From the NCBI RefSeq assembly GCF_946151055.1, contig NZ_CAMGYZ010000005.1, positions 186,001 to 250,000 on the forward strand: DNA of 64,000 nt. Direction: 5' to 3'. The notes beneath the pieces are model-generated. The model was given only the letters and a program-made list of their open reading frames with translations. It was not told the origin of the DNA and made no database searches. The stretch's first letter is position 1. Each line of letters begins with the position of its first letter. Shown piece after piece: positions 1-9,031 of this stretch. The stretch comes from Bacillus sp. Marseille-Q3570 (GTDB taxonomy: Bacteria > Bacillota > Bacilli > Bacillales > Fictibacillaceae). The position numbers were made by a program, and so were the translations under genes.

Positions 1-65
1 AAGATGCAAATAATCTATCTTCTGATGTGATCTATCCAGGACAAACATTTAAAATTCCTAACTAA
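1..65 (+). CDS. C-terminal end of a LysM-domain protein (partial)
   Basis: Reading from base 3 gives about 20 residues ending VIYPGQTFKIPN and a TAA stop at 63-65. The IYPGQ-x-(I/L)-x-(I/V)P pattern is the last strand of a LysM peptidoglycan-binding domain, and the same ending occurs in the hydrolase at 6277-7134. The start lies outside the window, so the full architecture and activity are unknown. A cell-wall hydrolase or spore/wall-binding protein is most likely. A strong terminator follows directly. Confidence 0.75.
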   Translation, partial: DANNLSSDVIYPGQTFKIPN

Positions 66-78
66 TATAAAAGAAAGA

Positions 79-122
79 TAAAATCCTTTTAGGTAGGCTA
101 TCCTACTTAAAAGGATTTTTTA
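79..122. terminator. Bidirectional intrinsic terminator
   Basis: A long inverted repeat (AAATCCTTTT AGGTAGG / CCTACTT AAAAGGATTT) is flanked by A and T runs on both sides. It separates the convergent LysM gene (+) from the ABC operon (-) and can end both transcripts. Confidence 0.85.
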
Positions 123-123
123 T

Positions 124-831
124 TTAGATCCGGATAATTTGCAGATGCTTGAGCAGTTCCTGGGTCGGGTTCCGTGAATGAGGGAGTTCGTTGATGGCAC
201 TGAAGTGTCGTAATACACCATCTTCCAACACCAATACGTAATGGCACAGCATTTCGATTTCCTGCAGGTCATGAGATGAAAACAAGATCGTCTTGTCTGG
301 ACCCAGCGCTTTTAAAAAGGCGACGATGTCTGTTTTTGAAGGGATATCGATTCCTACTGTCGGTTCGTCCATGATCAGGAGTTCAGGGTTGTGGAGCAGG
401 GCGACAATGATATTGAGCTTCCGCTGCATTCCCCCAGATAACTTATCGACACGTTCGTTAAGCTTTTCCTTTAGGCCAACCATATCCACCATCTGTATAA
501 TCCAAGCCTCGGACACCCTCCCTGGTGCCATGCCTGCCCAGAATTTCAAGTTTTCTTTTACAGAAATGCTTGTATGGAGCGCGATTTCCTGTGGGACGTA
601 GCCGATTCTGCGCCTGAGCTGCTTTTTCTTTTTCGTAACAGATTGTCCGCCAACAAGGATTTCTCCTTTGGATGGAGTGACTAAAGTTGCGATCATCTTC
701 ATCACTGTTGATTTTCCAGCACCATTCGGTCCAACAAGTCCGACACGAGCTCCCTGTGGAATCATGAGATCGACGTCTTTAACGACATCCGTCCCTTTAT
801 ATCGTTTGTGTACACTTCTAAGCTCGATCAT
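124..831 (-). CDS. ABC transporter ATP-binding protein
   Basis: This is the ATPase of an ABC-2 type exporter. Visible motifs are Walker A GPNGAGKST (near residue 35), signature LSGGMQRK, Walker B LLIMDEP and the H-loop SSHD. The reading frame can be opened at a TTG at 846. I prefer the ATG at 831 (MIELRSV), because a GGAG lies 9 bases before it and this removes an unusual N-terminal extension. The start lies inside the end of the upstream permease gene, so translation is probably coupled. It is the last gene of a permease-permease-ATPase operon read from 3171 downward. The substrate cannot be told from sequence; drug, lipid or peptide export is usual for this class. Confidence 0.9.
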   Translation of the reverse strand: MIELRSVHKRYKGTDVVKDVDLMIPQGARVGLVGPNGAGKSTVMKMIATLVTPSKGEILVGGQSVTKKKKQLRRRIGYVPQEIALHTSISVKENLKFWAGMAPGRVSEAWIIQMVDMVGLKEKLNERVDKLSGGMQRKLNIIVALLHNPELLIMDEPTVGIDIPSKTDIVAFLKALGPDKTILFSSHDLQEIEMLCHYVLVLEDGVLRHFSAINELPHSRNPTQELLKHLQIIRI

Positions 832-1966
832 GTCGTACAGCTCCAATCCCTAATCCTAAAATAATCATTCCAATCCCGAAACCGAATAGAATTGTCAGTT
901 CGGTGGTTGTAGTTGAACGCGTTAAGCCGTTTAAAAACCAGTGCTGCGGTGTGTATTGAGATACATTCTCTAGTAGAACGGAAAACTCCTCCAGCTTGAT
1001 GAAGCTTCCACCTAATACACCGGATACAACCGTTATTGCAACAGCAATCAAATGATACAGAAGCGTGTTGTTAAGTAGGTTTGCTATCAGAAAACCGATT
1101 CCTGCACAAGCGATCACATAGGCGATTAGCAGAGATGCTTTTTGTACGAAATCTCCATCACCAAGCAAAAGATAGATCGATACTGGTAAAAGTGATGCGA
1201 GTATAACTGCTACGGATGCAAGGAGGTTGGAGAAGGAGCGGGTGAAGCGATTGACTCCGAACATCCCCATTCTTGAAGCCAGTCCGTTTGTTCGCTCCGT
1301 CATTACCCAGGTCTGCAAATAAAAGCTGATGAGCAGGATGTAGATGCTGAGTATGCCGAACAGCACCGGTTTGAGGTTCCTTTCAGGTTTTTGCGTCTGA
1401 ACGGGGCTCCCGACCTTTTCATGTTCAATTGTCATTAAAGGCTCAGGTTCCCATTGATCATCGGTGTATTTCCAGGCGTACTCATACACATTTTTTCCGT
1501 CATATTCATTTGACAGGTATGTAGCAGCTTTACCGTTGCTTGCAAGCCTGATCACCTCGCTGGCTACATATTCCTCGACCAGCCCGGTTGATATCGCATT
1601 TGGTGCCTTCCATAACCGGATTACATCGTTGATTTCACCTTGTTTTATTTTTTCTTCAAAACCCGTTGTAAAAACGACGGCGGCTTCAGCCTGATTCGTT
1701 TCAAGAAGGCGTTTCGCTTCTGTCATCGGCTGTTCGCTGATTTGGAGTGTCTCATTTTCTTTTACCCGTTCAATGATTGTAGTAACTGTTTCGTTTTCTT
1801 CCTCCGCCACAACAATGACAGGAATTTTCAGCTGATCCGAACCTTTCGATAGCAATTGGTCAGCACCCCAAAAGACAAGCAGGGGGAGGATGAGCATCAA
1901 AAGGAACTGCCATTTGCTGCTCAACGTGATTTTCCATCTGGTGCGGATGAAATGCCACATTCTCAT
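818..1966 (-). CDS. ABC-2 type transporter permease
   Basis: A 382-residue membrane protein with one N-terminal transmembrane helix, an extracytoplasmic region of about 170 residues, and a cluster of five or six helices in the C-terminal half. This is the layout of ABC-2 permeases of the YhgE/Pip-like or LnrMN-like class. The start codon overlaps the stop of the preceding permease by 4 bases, and its own end overlaps the ATPase start. The three genes therefore form a tight operon encoding a heterodimeric exporter. No substrate-specific feature is visible. Confidence 0.85.
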   Translation of the reverse strand: MRMWHFIRTRWKITLSSKWQFLLMLILPLLVFWGADQLLSKGSDQLKIPVIVVAEEENETVTTIIERVKENETLQISEQPMTEAKRLLETNQAEAAVVFTTGFEEKIKQGEINDVIRLWKAPNAISTGLVEEYVASEVIRLASNGKAATYLSNEYDGKNVYEYAWKYTDDQWEPEPLMTIEHEKVGSPVQTQKPERNLKPVLFGILSIYILLISFYLQTWVMTERTNGLASRMGMFGVNRFTRSFSNLLASVAVILASLLPVSIYLLLGDGDFVQKASLLIAYVIACAGIGFLIANLLNNTLLYHLIAVAITVVSGVLGGSFIKLEEFSVLLENVSQYTPQHWFLNGLTRSTTTTELTILFGFGIGMIILGLGIGAVRHDRA

Positions 1967-3171
1967 GACTGCTTCACCTGCCTTACGATGTAGGAAGAGA
2001 AAAGAAGGACACCTGTCATTCCGCCTAGCACACCGAGACTCGAGAACAGTATATCTTGGTTTTCTATAAAGAAGGAGTTCACCAGGCTGGTGTGTAGCCA
2101 GTTGGACAGCGTTGATAGGTTAAGCCATGCTAAGAACCCGGTGTAGTAGGACTCAGGAAAAATCAAACTTCCTCCAGCAGCAAAAACCACCAGTCCAAGG
2201 AATCCAATGAAAAACCGTATTCCTTCTGCAATAGGAAGATTCGATAAAAAGGTATACCAGGCACCGATGACGATGATGGCTGTTACGAAGGTAAGCATAC
2301 TCCAACCGAAGTGACCGGTAACCTTCAAGTCTGTCAAAATCCATAATGCAGCTAAGATCAGAACTGCTTGCATAAACAAAATCGTAATTTGGGTGGAGAG
2401 CCCGCTGAATAGGTGAGCTCCTGAAGATACACCGAAAGTCCGCAGTCGTTCATCGATTTTAGCATTTGTGGAAGAGGTCATGCTCATTGTAAGCAGACCG
2501 GTCAACAGCAACAAGAAGATGAAGCCGGAAACACTGTAATATTTTAGAGGGGTAACTCCCTGGAACGACCTGATTTCTTCTCTATCGAACATGATTTTAC
2601 GGTTGAAAGCGAAAGTGGTAAAGTCAAAAATCATTTGATTCGATACTTTCATTACATAATCATTAGAATAATTCTCTTCTTTTAAATAATCGTAAATGGT
2701 GTTGACGCCGCTTTGGGCAGCACTGATCAAGTCTGCTGAGCTATGCATCATTTCCAGAAAGAGTGCCGATTGGAATGGTCGCTGTTCATTGGTAACGATA
2801 CTGACCGGTTTGTTATCACCGAATTTGATTCCATTAGCAAACCCCTCTGGAACCAGTAAAATCGAAGCAATCTGATTTTCAGTTAATAAGGCACGGGCTT
2901 TTTCTTCATTCATGGACCTGAAGGTGATCAATGATTCGAGTTCTTCATCGTCCTGAAATTGTTGAATCAACAAACGTGTTTGAGGATCGACGTCTTTATT
3001 CACGATTGCGACGTCAAAAGGGGGGAGCAGCGACTCTGATTTGAGCACATTTTCAAGTCCATATAGTAAAAAACCGATAAGAGCAAAGGGCATTAAAAAA
3101 AGGATCACCCATGCGATTGGCTGACGGAAGATTTCCTTTAATTGTGTCTGTGCAAGTTTGAGTGCTCTCAT
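1963..3171 (-). CDS. ABC-2 type transporter permease
   Basis: A 402-residue permease and the first gene of the exporter operon. It has an N-terminal helix (about residues 17-40), a large external segment to about residue 210, then six hydrophobic segments, matching its partner at 818-1966 in topology. The ATG is preceded by AGGAG at 6 bases. The two permeases look like diverged copies and probably form a heterodimer driven by the ATPase encoded at 124-831. The substrate is unknown. Confidence 0.85.
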   Translation of the reverse strand: MRALKLAQTQLKEIFRQPIAWVILFLMPFALIGFLLYGLENVLKSESLLPPFDVAIVNKDVDPQTRLLIQQFQDDEELESLITFRSMNEEKARALLTENQIASILLVPEGFANGIKFGDNKPVSIVTNEQRPFQSALFLEMMHSSADLISAAQSGVNTIYDYLKEENYSNDYVMKVSNQMIFDFTTFAFNRKIMFDREEIRSFQGVTPLKYYSVSGFIFLLLLTGLLTMSMTSSTNAKIDERLRTFGVSSGAHLFSGLSTQITILFMQAVLILAALWILTDLKVTGHFGWSMLTFVTAIIVIGAWYTFLSNLPIAEGIRFFIGFLGLVVFAAGGSLIFPESYYTGFLAWLNLSTLSNWLHTSLVNSFFIENQDILFSSLGVLGGMTGVLLFSSYIVRQVKQS

Positions 3172-3202
3172 CGTGATCTCCTGTACATTAAGTGTATAAA
3201 GA

Positions 3203-3240
3203 AGGCAAGTGTGGAGGAGCCTCAGACACTTGCCTTACTT
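3203..3240. terminator. Intrinsic terminator
   Basis: The stem AAGGCAAGTGT / ACACTTGCCTT is followed by a T tract on the + side and a shorter T-rich tail on the - side. It lies between the gene ending at 3306 and the ABC operon starting at 3171, both on the minus strand, so it most likely ends the upstream transcript. Confidence 0.65.
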
Positions 3241-3278
3241 TTTTATTATACGTTCAAAAGGATAACTTTTCAGTTAGG

Positions 3279-3308
3279 AACCTTAGCTTTGCCAAGTTTT
3301 CTTTATTA
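3279..3308 (+). repeat. Truncated copy of dispersed repeat B (right end)
   Basis: The bases around CTTTGCCAAGTTTTCTTTAT match the right end of the roughly 90-bp repeat found at 7203, 39013 and 59168. The left half is missing. It overlaps the 3' end of the gene at 3306-4949. Confidence 0.5.
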
Positions 3309-4949
3309 GTTGAACATTTGTGGCCCGTTCATCATCATTCCTTGAATACGTGTTTGGATTTCTGTCATGATGCGTTCCATTTCTTCAGGGCTCATTTCCG
3401 CGACATTCTCCCCGTCTTCAGTAACATTCGGGAATTTCAGATTTTTAGTAAACTCGGTTTTGCTATCATAATCGAACGTCACATTGATCGGTGCGCCGAG
3501 TCCAGAATCAACTTCCAATCCAAATTCGCCATTTGATGCATATGTGCCGTTATCAAGGTCATCTGTCACTTTACGTGTAAAATGCCCTTTCAATGGAGGG
3601 ATACCAGAGTTGTCGGGGTCTTCGATTGCCGCTTCAAATTCAGCTTTCATGTCCTCTGGTGTGCCTGAGATTTTTGCACTAAAATTTGCCCCGCTGACTT
3701 TTCCAGCTTCAGCAAAGGCGAATGTTCCAGTGATATCACGTGTAGCGGCATCGCCTTCACCTTTTTCACCTTTGATTTCAACTAGCATTTTTCCATAGTC
3801 TTGCTTTTCACCGTTTTCTGGGAAGACATTGATCTCCCATTTTCCGTCAGTGATGAGATCGTCTGAACGTAGTGCATGGCTGGAATAGTCAACGACAACG
3901 AGCTCTGATTCAGCCCCGATTTTAAAATCAACGTCACGCTTGACGATCACTTCATTTTTGTCGATCAGGACAACGCTTTTGAAGCCGTCAGGGATTTTCA
4001 CTTGATCGATGTTGTCGGATGCTTTTTTCAGTTCTGTCTGGATGGTTTCTTTCATATCAGTGGTTTCCATACCTGGAGCAGTGAACACTGTGTTGCCGTT
4101 AGCTTCGATGAGGAGGTCAAGTAATTCTTCATCTTCTCTGACTTTATCGATCAAAGCTTTCAGGATGTCTTTTGTTTCTTTTTCAGAAAGTTCAAGTGTA
4201 AGTTGTGTGTATTTGTTCCCTTGGAATTCGACTCCACTTTTTTCGGTTACATTCTCGTCCTTGATTTTATCGAGAAGGAATTTCCCGTATTCTTCAGCTT
4301 GCTCTTCATACTTTTCCTGGTTTTTCATTGCTTCGAGCTGCATTTTTACAAAATTATCAATCTGCTCAGGACCCTGGTAAGCGGGATCGAACTTCTTCAT
4401 CACTTCGCCAAACTGGTCATTGTTCAAATAAAGGTAGTTGTTATATAGAAGCGGGACATTCAATCCTGTCAGATCCTCAGATTGATAAGCTTCTGCTTTA
4501 ATGAATTCTGTTCCGCCCATGCCGGCTTTCAACTCAGCAAGCCCTTCATTTTTCTCAGGGTTGAGTTGTGCGGACATGCTCAAATTCACGTCATTAAGTA
4601 TGGATGCAAACATCGCCATGTTCGGGTCGATCGCTTGAAGTCCATCGATGCTCTTAAGACCTAGTGTCAGTGTTGATTTAGAAGGCTCTTCCATCATTTT
4701 TTCATTGACATCTTTGTTGACCGCAAATGTCTTATTGAAGGATTCCTGTGTTTGTTCCATTGTATTTTTTTCAGCTTGAAAGTACGTCTCTTTCGGTGTT
4801 AGATTGAAAAACATCGCATATACGGTTGCACTGATTCCAAGTAAAACGATCACTGCAAGTGAGATCAGAATCGGTTTTTTACTTTTCCCCGGTTGTTGCG
4901 ACGGTTCGATTGAAGCGGCTGTTTCATTTTTTCCTTGATTGTAATCCAT
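3306..4949 (-). CDS. Membrane-anchored extracytoplasmic protein, unknown function
   Basis: A 547-residue protein with a short hydrophilic cytoplasmic head, one transmembrane helix (about residues 27-47), and a long acidic extracellular part. There is no cysteine lipobox, no SLH or LysM domain, and no recognisable catalytic motif. It resembles the uncharacterised single-pass proteins of about 500 residues found in Bacillus species, possibly DUF6583, but I am not sure of the family. The ATG has GGGAGG 7 bases upstream. It is monocistronic, with a terminator following at 3203-3240. A wall-associated binding or stress role is possible but unsupported. Confidence 0.7.
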   Translation of the reverse strand: MDYNQGKNETAASIEPSQQPGKSKKPILISLAVIVLLGISATVYAMFFNLTPKETYFQAEKNTMEQTQESFNKTFAVNKDVNEKMMEEPSKSTLTLGLKSIDGLQAIDPNMAMFASILNDVNLSMSAQLNPEKNEGLAELKAGMGGTEFIKAEAYQSEDLTGLNVPLLYNNYLYLNNDQFGEVMKKFDPAYQGPEQIDNFVKMQLEAMKNQEKYEEQAEEYGKFLLDKIKDENVTEKSGVEFQGNKYTQLTLELSEKETKDILKALIDKVREDEELLDLLIEANGNTVFTAPGMETTDMKETIQTELKKASDNIDQVKIPDGFKSVVLIDKNEVIVKRDVDFKIGAESELVVVDYSSHALRSDDLITDGKWEINVFPENGEKQDYGKMLVEIKGEKGEGDAATRDITGTFAFAEAGKVSGANFSAKISGTPEDMKAEFEAAIEDPDNSGIPPLKGHFTRKVTDDLDNGTYASNGEFGLEVDSGLGAPINVTFDYDSKTEFTKNLKFPNVTEDGENVAEMSPEEMERIMTEIQTRIQGMMMNGPQMFN

Positions 4950-5221
4950 CTTTGTCCTCCCATTAAGTATGTATTATAAGACTATGAATCTCCTGTCCAA
5001 TAAATACGGATAAGCCCTAGAATAGTTTCTGTAACATTCGACATATTTAAGGAAATTCTTTGAAAAATTATCACACTTTACTAATCCTACACCGTACCAC
5101 AACCCGTTTCAACCATATTTTTTCAAAATAATAAGGAAAGGGAAATTTTACTAAATTTATCCCTTGAAACATTACCATTATGCCCAATCAAGAAGCATAG
5201 AATACTAGTTTAAAAAACCTC
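4950..5221. other. Intergenic region, no gene seen
   Basis: AT-rich spacer upstream of the minus-strand gene at 4949. I see no ORF with a ribosome binding site and no clear promoter of consensus quality. The rest of the gap to 5387 is repeat A copy 1 and a terminator. Confidence 0.5.
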
Positions 5222-5330
5222 TGTACCTGGCACGACAATTTAGCCCTTGTGCCGTAAGGGATTTCAGAAAGTGCCAGGCACCGTTTAGGAATTCAGTGAT
5301 ACCAATGGGTTTGAAACGGTGCCTGGCACG
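5222..5330. repeat. Dispersed repeat A, copy 1
   Basis: An element of about 110 bp with three GTRCC(A/T)GGCAC motifs. A 16-base perfect inverted repeat (GTGCCAGGCACCGTTT at 5271-5286, AAACGGTGCCTGGCAC at 5314-5329) forms a hairpin, with a half-motif at 5223. Spacing between motifs (about 48 and 43 bases) is the same in the copies at 6038 and 10385. It resembles REP/BIME-type palindromes of Bacillaceae. Confidence 0.85.
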
Positions 5331-5347
5331 CAAACGGCACACAAACA

Positions 5348-5375
5348 CAAAAAAGACCTCTGTGGAGCAGAGGTC
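5348..5375 (-). terminator. Intrinsic terminator
   Basis: On the minus strand, GACCTCTG-loop-CAGAGGTC is followed by a run of six or more T. It ends the gene at 5387-5944. Confidence 0.85.
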
Positions 5376-5386
5376 GGTAAAAGGTT

Positions 5387-5944
5387 TTACCTATTTTGGG
5401 CGTAATCATCATAGAAGGATGCTAGAAGATCAAGGTTTCTATTGAATCCCATATATAGATTACTGTATTGGCGTTCAAGTGTAAATCTTGAGTTGCTGTT
5501 TGAATAAATGAGATTTTGAATTTGCTCTTCAAGCGCTAATGTATCTTCCAGTAGCAGCCTCAGGAAATCATCCGCGTTCCTTTCATACGACTCTTTGAAA
5601 GCCAGCTCAATCAGTAGCTCTCTCGTTTCTACAATTTCAAACAACAAACTATCCAGACGATGTTTCGTAATTTTTGACCGCTCATCGCTTAAAAAGCTGT
5701 CCTCTTCATACATCTCAATTATGTATTGGATTCTTTCATTGGTAAGATCATTTTGATTACGCGAATTTTTATTGTACTTGCTCTTAAAGCGATTCAAATC
5801 ATCTTTATACTGTTCCACCACGACAGGATCAGGATTATAAGTAAAAGATTTATAGATACTTAACTGTGAGAATGGGAAAAACCAAGTAATACCAGCGATG
5901 ATGATTATACAAAATATAAAAAAATCTTTAGTGATTTTCTTCAA
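5387..5944 (-). CDS. Small membrane-anchored helical protein, unknown function
   Basis: A 185-residue protein that starts with a TTG (AAGGGGG lies 7 bases upstream). One N-terminal transmembrane segment (about residues 8-25) is followed by a charged, strongly helical extracytoplasmic domain without cysteines or known motifs. No family is recognised. It is monocistronic between repeat A copies 1 and 2 and has its own terminator. The composition suggests a coiled-coil-like surface protein; nothing more can be said. Confidence 0.65.
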   Translation of the reverse strand: MKKITKDFFIFCIIIIAGITWFFPFSQLSIYKSFTYNPDPVVVEQYKDDLNRFKSKYNKNSRNQNDLTNERIQYIIEMYEEDSFLSDERSKITKHRLDSLLFEIVETRELLIELAFKESYERNADDFLRLLLEDTLALEEQIQNLIYSNSNSRFTLERQYSNLYMGFNRNLDLLASFYDDYAQNR

Positions 5945-6037
5945 CGGATATCCCCCTTAAGTCCCTGTTTCCATCACTTAACCAATATTAACAAACAACT
6001 TAAATATTACCAATACATAGAAAATCTTTTCTTATTA

Positions 6038-6147
6038 GTGTACCAGGCACTGAAATTCAGTCTTAGGGCCACAAGGGATTTCATAAGGTGCCAGGCACCG
6101 TTTCGGATCCCTTGGTACCATTGGCTTCGTAAACGGTGCCTGGCACG
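6038..6147. repeat. Dispersed repeat A, copy 2
   Basis: Same architecture as copy 1: GTGTACCAGGCAC at 6038-6050, then an inverted pair GTGCCAGGCACCGTTT (6088-6103) and AAACGGTGCCTGGCAC (6131-6146), exactly 43 bases apart as in copies 1 and 3. It occupies much of the gap upstream of the NlpC/P60-LysM gene. The rest of that gap (5945-6276) holds nothing else recognisable. Confidence 0.85.
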
Positions 6148-6276
6148 CATATCGGATAAGCTTCATCGCATAAAGTGAGTTAGACCGAGCAATAGAGGGC
6201 TTTTCCGACCCAGACAGGCATGAAGCAACCGAGTCCAAGTCGAACGATCAGTGAAAAAACTACGGGAGGGATTCGG

Positions 6277-7134
6277 ATGAAAAAGGTTTTGCCTGGAGCA
6301 CTCGCTGCTGGATTTGTCATGACAGTGGGAACAGAGGCTTATGCACATTCCGGAGAAGAGGTGATCGAGAGCGCAAAGAAATTCCTGGGTACGCCATACA
6401 AGTATGGTTCGGCAGTAGGGAACACGTCCAGTTTTGATTGTTCTTCTTTTACCGCGACGGTTTTCCGTCAGCATGGTGTGAAGCTTCCGAGAACAAGTCG
6501 AGCTCAGGCTAAAGTAGGTAAATCCGTCCGGAGCGGTGATCTCCAACCAGGGGATCTTGTCTTTTTTGATACAAATTTTAACGGAACAATCAATCACGTC
6601 GCGATCTATGCCGGCAACGGAAAAATGATAGGAGCTCAGAGCAAAGGTGTCGGCTATGCAAATCCGTTTTCCCCTTATTATTGGAGCGACCGATATGTAA
6701 AAGCGAGAAGAGTACTCCCTGATTCCGGGAACGTCGAAAACACCCCGACCCTTACAGTCGTAAAAGGAAGCAAGGATCCCGAGAAAACGAAAGAAGTCCA
6801 GGTAACCGTAAAATCGATCCGTTTCCATACTGTCAGAAAAGGCGATACGCTCTGGGAAATCAGCCGACGGTATAAAACAGACGTCCAGACGTTGAAAAAG
6901 TTGAATGACATCAAGTCGCATTGGATTTATCCCGGCCAGACCATTCAGCTTCCAACCAAAGAAAAATCAAGGGATGTCGTCGTTCGTTCCTACAGCATGT
7001 ACAATATCCAAAAGGGCGATACACTATGGGATATCGGTCAAAAATATGGTGTCACTGTGGAAAAGCTGATGAAAGTCAACAAGCTAAGTTCTTCGCTCAT
7101 TTACCCAGGGCAGCCGTTAATGATTTCCAAATAA
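6277..7134 (+). CDS. Secreted NlpC/P60 endopeptidase with two LysM domains
   Basis: A 285-residue peptidoglycan hydrolase. The start is the ATG at 6277, with GGGAGGG 6 bases upstream. A signal peptide (about 23 residues, ending TEAYA) is followed by an NlpC/P60 domain with catalytic Cys in FDCSSF and His in INHVAIYAG. Two C-terminal LysM domains (HTVRKGDTLWEI..., YNIQKGDTLWDI...) each end in IYPGQ. Family members cleave the D-gamma-Glu-mDAP bond of stem peptides. The order is catalytic domain first and LysM last, the reverse of B. subtilis LytE/LytF/CwlS. It is monocistronic with a terminator at 7164. Confidence 0.93.
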   Translation: MKKVLPGALAAGFVMTVGTEAYAHSGEEVIESAKKFLGTPYKYGSAVGNTSSFDCSSFTATVFRQHGVKLPRTSRAQAKVGKSVRSGDLQPGDLVFFDTNFNGTINHVAIYAGNGKMIGAQSKGVGYANPFSPYYWSDRYVKARRVLPDSGNVENTPTLTVVKGSKDPEKTKEVQVTVKSIRFHTVRKGDTLWEISRRYKTDVQTLKKLNDIKSHWIYPGQTIQLPTKEKSRDVVVRSYSMYNIQKGDTLWDIGQKYGVTVEKLMKVNKLSSSLIYPGQPLMISK

Positions 7135-7163
7135 GCCTTTATAAGAATACTTTCAAGAAATTG

Positions 7164-7201
7164 CGGGTAGTCAATTACTAGAGATTACCCGTAACTTTTT
7201 T
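7164..7201 (+). terminator. Intrinsic terminator
   Basis: CGGGTAGTC / GATTACCCG stem followed by AACTTTTTT, 30 bases after the stop of the NlpC/P60-LysM gene. Confidence 0.8.
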
Positions 7202-7202
7202 C

Positions 7203-7277
7203 TTGCATTTAATTCTTCAATATAAGGACAACTAAGGCTCAGCCAGCGCAAAGGTTTGGCTTTACCAAGTTTACTTT
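7203..7277 (+). repeat. Dispersed repeat B, copy at 7.2 kb
   Basis: Shares TTGCATTTAA, ATATAAGG-CAACTAAGGC, CAGCC-GCG and TTGGCTTT-CCAAGTTT blocks with the copies at 39013 (+) and 59168 (-). It lacks the left AAAGAAAGTAT hairpin. Its right end reaches the ribosome binding site of the amidohydrolase gene. Confidence 0.75.
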
Positions 7278-7289
7278 AGGAGGTTTATC

Positions 7290-8888
7290 ATGACAGTAAT
7301 AGACAACGTATACATCTACCGACCAGATGTAAAAGAGGACAAGCAAATTCACCACATTGACATTAAAGATGGAAAAATTAAAGCGATCAACAGGGGCAGA
7401 GCGGATTCACGAATTGATGATATCATCGATGGCAATGGGGCCACGGTGACGGCATCTTTCAACGACACCCATATGCACCTGCTCCGGTACGGTCTCATGA
7501 AAAAAGAGCTCGACCTTCGAAAGGTGACTTCATGGCGGGAAATGAAAGAGATCGTACGCAATGAATACAATGAAAAAATGATGGAAGAACACGATTGGGT
7601 CATCGGTCGTGGTGTCATTGACGATCAATTTGAAGATATAGACCACCCTTTGACTGCAAAAGAATTGGAAGAGCTAGAGTATGAGAAACCGATGTTCTTT
7701 TTACATGATGATGGACACGAATGCATCGTGAATGAAGAGGCGTTAAAAATACTCCGTAAAGAGCCGGAACTTGAAAAATATCATGACCGATTCATCGAAA
7801 GAGATGAAAATGGCAACTGGAACGGTCGCTTCAAGGATACGGCGGTCCACTTCATCAAATACCATTTCAGGAACAAGACGGAAGAGGAGACGTACGAAGC
7901 CATCGAAGACGCGATCCCTCATCTGCTTGAGCATGGAATCACTTCGGTCCAAACTGATGATGTCAATTTTGCGGGTTCCTTCGATCAAGTGTGGCGTACG
8001 TATACGGACCTTGAAAAAGACGGGAAGCTGCCAATCAGAGCCCAGCTTCATCATTACATTTACGCTGTGGAGGATTTGAAAAACTTTCTGGAGAACGATG
8101 AAAAACGTACCGGTGATGGAACCGACAGAGTAACAGTTGGTGCTTTTAAAATCTTCCTCGACGGGACCCAGCGGTTGCATACTGCAGCACTTCGGGAACC
8201 TTATCATGATAAACCGGAAACTGACGGTGAGCTGATTTACACCCAGGAAGAATTGAATGAAATGGTGAAAACGGCGGATGAAAACATTATGCAGGTTGCG
8301 ATGCATGCCATCGGAGATCGTTCCGTTGAACAAGCCCTTAATGCGATCGAGCAAGTGGGTGCGATGAAATTGCGCCATCGGATCATTCACGCGCAGGTTT
8401 TAGCGCCGGACCTACTGGAGAGACTACAGAAAATCAAGCCTTACCTCGAGATCCAGCCTAATTTTATGATGGATGAATATGATCAGACAGCGGACTGGGT
8501 CGGAAGAGAGAGGGAAAGGTACTGTAACCCATGGAACACAGTAGATCAGATGGGAATTCCGTACACTGGAAGCTCTGACAGTCCAATCGGTGAACTTTCG
8601 CCGCTCGTGAATATTTTTGCCGGAGTAAACCGGACCGATGAAGACGGTAACCCAGAAGGCGGATGGCTTCCTGATGAGAGACTGCAGCTTGATAAAATGT
8701 ACAAAGCTTACACCGAAACAGGAGCTTATCTCGATTTTCAAGAAGATAAGAAAGGGAAGCTTGAAGAAGGGTATGTAGCAGACCTCGTCCTGTTATCGGA
8801 CCATCCGGCGGAAGTTGATCCGAAAAATTTGAAAGACATCAAAGTTCTAGAAACCTGGTTCGATGGAGAAAGAGTATATAAGAGGTAA
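7290..8888 (+). CDS. Amidohydrolase family protein (YtcJ/amidohydrolase-3 type)
   Basis: A 532-residue cytoplasmic metal-dependent hydrolase. Metal-binding motifs are visible: DTHMHL (His61 and His63), HAIGDRS in the centre, HAQVL, and SSDSPIGELSP with the late Asp. Length and order match the YtcJ-like members of amidohydrolase family 3, a group that includes N-substituted formamide deformylase. The substrate cannot be predicted. An AGGAGGT site lies 8 bases before the ATG. It is monocistronic, with a terminator at 8893, and is unrelated to the envelope genes that dominate the window. Confidence 0.88.
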   Translation: MTVIDNVYIYRPDVKEDKQIHHIDIKDGKIKAINRGRADSRIDDIIDGNGATVTASFNDTHMHLLRYGLMKKELDLRKVTSWREMKEIVRNEYNEKMMEEHDWVIGRGVIDDQFEDIDHPLTAKELEELEYEKPMFFLHDDGHECIVNEEALKILRKEPELEKYHDRFIERDENGNWNGRFKDTAVHFIKYHFRNKTEEETYEAIEDAIPHLLEHGITSVQTDDVNFAGSFDQVWRTYTDLEKDGKLPIRAQLHHYIYAVEDLKNFLENDEKRTGDGTDRVTVGAFKIFLDGTQRLHTAALREPYHDKPETDGELIYTQEELNEMVKTADENIMQVAMHAIGDRSVEQALNAIEQVGAMKLRHRIIHAQVLAPDLLERLQKIKPYLEIQPNFMMDEYDQTADWVGRERERYCNPWNTVDQMGIPYTGSSDSPIGELSPLVNIFAGVNRTDEDGNPEGGWLPDERLQLDKMYKAYTETGAYLDFQEDKKGKLEEGYVADLVLLSDHPAEVDPKNLKDIKVLETWFDGERVYKR

Positions 8889-8892
8889 GCTG

Positions 8893-8928
8893 AAGGGTCT
8901 TCCTTCGAATCAGGAAGGCCTTTTCCAT
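8893..8928 (+). terminator. Intrinsic terminator
   Basis: AAGGGTCTTCCT / AGGAAGGCCTTTT hairpin directly after the amidohydrolase stop codon. Confidence 0.75.
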
Positions 8929-9031
8929 TTTTAAATTGAAACCTTTCGCAAAGATATTCGTATATTGTTAAATCGAATATTTAGGAGTTTAGTTTATGTA
9001 CAATTTTTCAGTTTTTAATAAGGAGAGACGG

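Noticed and set aside
6163-6921. 252-codon minus-strand ORF
   Set aside because: It lies wholly antisense to the NlpC/P60-LysM gene, has no ribosome binding site and gives no recognisable protein.
7743-8390. 215-codon minus-strand ORF
   Set aside because: Antisense to the amidohydrolase gene, whose motifs are clear; no start signal.
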